A DNA stretch of 15,781 nt, from positions 1 to 15,781 of the forward strand of contig QMOP01000008.1 of assembly GCA_003650255.1 (NCBI GenBank). Direction: 5' to 3'. Each line of letters starts with the position of its first letter. Position 1 is the first letter of the stretch. The notes below the pieces were generated by a model. The model was not told the DNA's origin, did no database searches, and was given only the letters and a program-made list of their open reading frames with translations. The DNA comes from Caldisericota bacterium (lineage in GTDB: Bacteria > CG03 > B21-G15). Made by a program: the position numbers and the translations under genes. Shown one piece after another: positions 15,347 to 15,781 of the stretch.

Positions 15347-15690
15347 TCTGGATACTTACATTTATTTTGTTTGCAATTGGAGTTTATGGTGTTGTTTGCA
15401 AAAGAAATCTTGTAAAGATTATTCTTGGTTTTATGATTCTTGACTATGCAATAAATCTTTTTCTTATTCTTATTGGATATAGAAAAGGTGGTATTGCTCC
15501 AATAATTTCTCAGAACGAGAATCTTCAGGAGTTTGTTTCAAAAGCAGTTGATCCTCTTCCACAGGCACTTGTTCTTACTTCAATTGTAATTGGTCTTGCA
15601 ATAACAGCACTATTTGTTGCAATTGCTATAAGAATTTATGAAAAATTTGGGACATTTGACATAAGTAAGATAAAGGAACTTAAAGGATGA
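15343..15690 (+). CDS. mnhC: MrpC/MnhC/MbhG-like (NuoK-like) antiporter subunit
   Basis: This 115-residue protein has three helices, as in NuoK and MrpC. The hallmark DPLPQALVLTSIVIGLAITA, just after mid-protein, is the MnhC signature, and the N-terminal helix has GVYGVVCKRNLVKIILGFMI. It is part of the membrane arm linking the hydrogenase core to the antiporter subunits. The start overlaps the MrpB-like stop, and its own stop overlaps the next ATG, so the order MrpB-MrpC-MrpD of Mrp operons is kept. Confidence 0.93.
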   Translation: MIWILTFILFAIGVYGVVCKRNLVKIILGFMILDYAINLFLILIGYRKGGIAPIISQNENLQEFVSKAVDPLPQALVLTSIVIGLAITALFVAIAIRIYEKFGTFDISKIKELKG

Positions 15691-15781
15691 GAATATTGCC
15701 GTTATTTGTTGTCTTTCCTCTTTTTGGTTCATTTTTGATAACACTTCTTAATGCCTGTATAAAAAAGGATAAGGTTAGATA
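15687..15781 (+). CDS. Start of a second antiporter-like subunit (MrpD/MbhH-type expected), 3'-partial
   Basis: An ATG overlapping the MrpC-like stop (ATGA), preceded by AAAGG, opens a frame of 31 codons that runs off the right edge. The visible residues (MRILPLFVVFPLFGSFLITL, then a basic stretch) form one hydrophobic helix, as at the beginning of NuoM/MrpD-type proteins. The family call rests mainly on position, since MrpD follows MrpC in Mrp and Mbh operons. Confidence 0.65.
   Translation, partial: MRILPLFVVFPLFGSFLITLLNACIKKDKVR

Noticed and set aside
9578..15781. Respiratory complex I (Nuo).
   Set aside because: The large subunit has both nickel-iron CxxC motifs and the small subunit has CxxC where NuoB has adjacent cysteines. 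MrpB- and MrpC-like subunits are also present.

Overview
The window is AT-rich bacterial DNA in which every supported gene lies on the plus strand. Neighbouring genes mostly overlap by 4 to 8 bases. Arginine is written almost only with AGA/AGG and isoleucine often with ATA, a codon habit common in thermophiles and some uncultivated anaerobic lineages. No rRNA, tRNA or phylogenetic marker is present, so the taxon cannot be fixed. An anaerobic, possibly thermophilic bacterium from a candidate phylum is the best guess (inference). Both ends of the window cut through genes.

Region 1 (2-7082) is a carbohydrate-use operon. It holds a large glucoamylase-like (PF10091/GH144-type) protein cut by the left edge, an unusual single polypeptide that joins a sugar-binding protein to a MalF-type permease, a MalG-type permease, and a short GH94 glycoside phosphorylase. 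GH144-type plus GH94 suggests breakdown of a beta-glucan, most likely beta-1,2-linked, with import and phosphorolysis of the oligosaccharides. No ABC ATPase gene is visible, so the transporter probably uses one encoded elsewhere.

Region 2 (7083-7164) is a short gap with a near-perfect 19/20-base direct repeat, a candidate promoter (TTGACA), and the start of the next operon.

Region 3 (7165-15781) is an energy-converting [NiFe]-hydrogenase operon of the group 4 / complex I family. In order it encodes a sulfhydrogenase-beta/AsrA-like Fe-S protein, a sulfhydrogenase-gamma/AsrB-like flavoprotein, a 16-cysteine ferredoxin-like protein, NuoH-, NuoB- and fused NuoC/NuoD-like subunits with both [NiFe] CxxC motifs, a NuoL/M/N-like antiporter subunit, an MbhD/MbhE-like fusion, MrpB- and MrpC-like subunits, and the start of a second antiporter-like subunit. 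The layout suggests a membrane hydrogenase wired to NAD(P)H or ferredoxin through the beta/gamma pair and to cation pumping through the Mrp-like module. Fermentation of the sugars of region 1 would supply the electrons, but that link is inference.

The most unexpected DNA-level signal is a dispersed family of strictly 7-bp-periodic sequence. It fills three gaps of the hydrogenase operon (8110-8137, 8972-9112, 10913-10940) and also lies inside the first antiporter-subunit gene (12740-12788). Two of the copies carry a GC-rich palindromic core made of the same 7-bp units. These repeats encode stop codons, supply a ribosome binding site, and add residues to a membrane protein.
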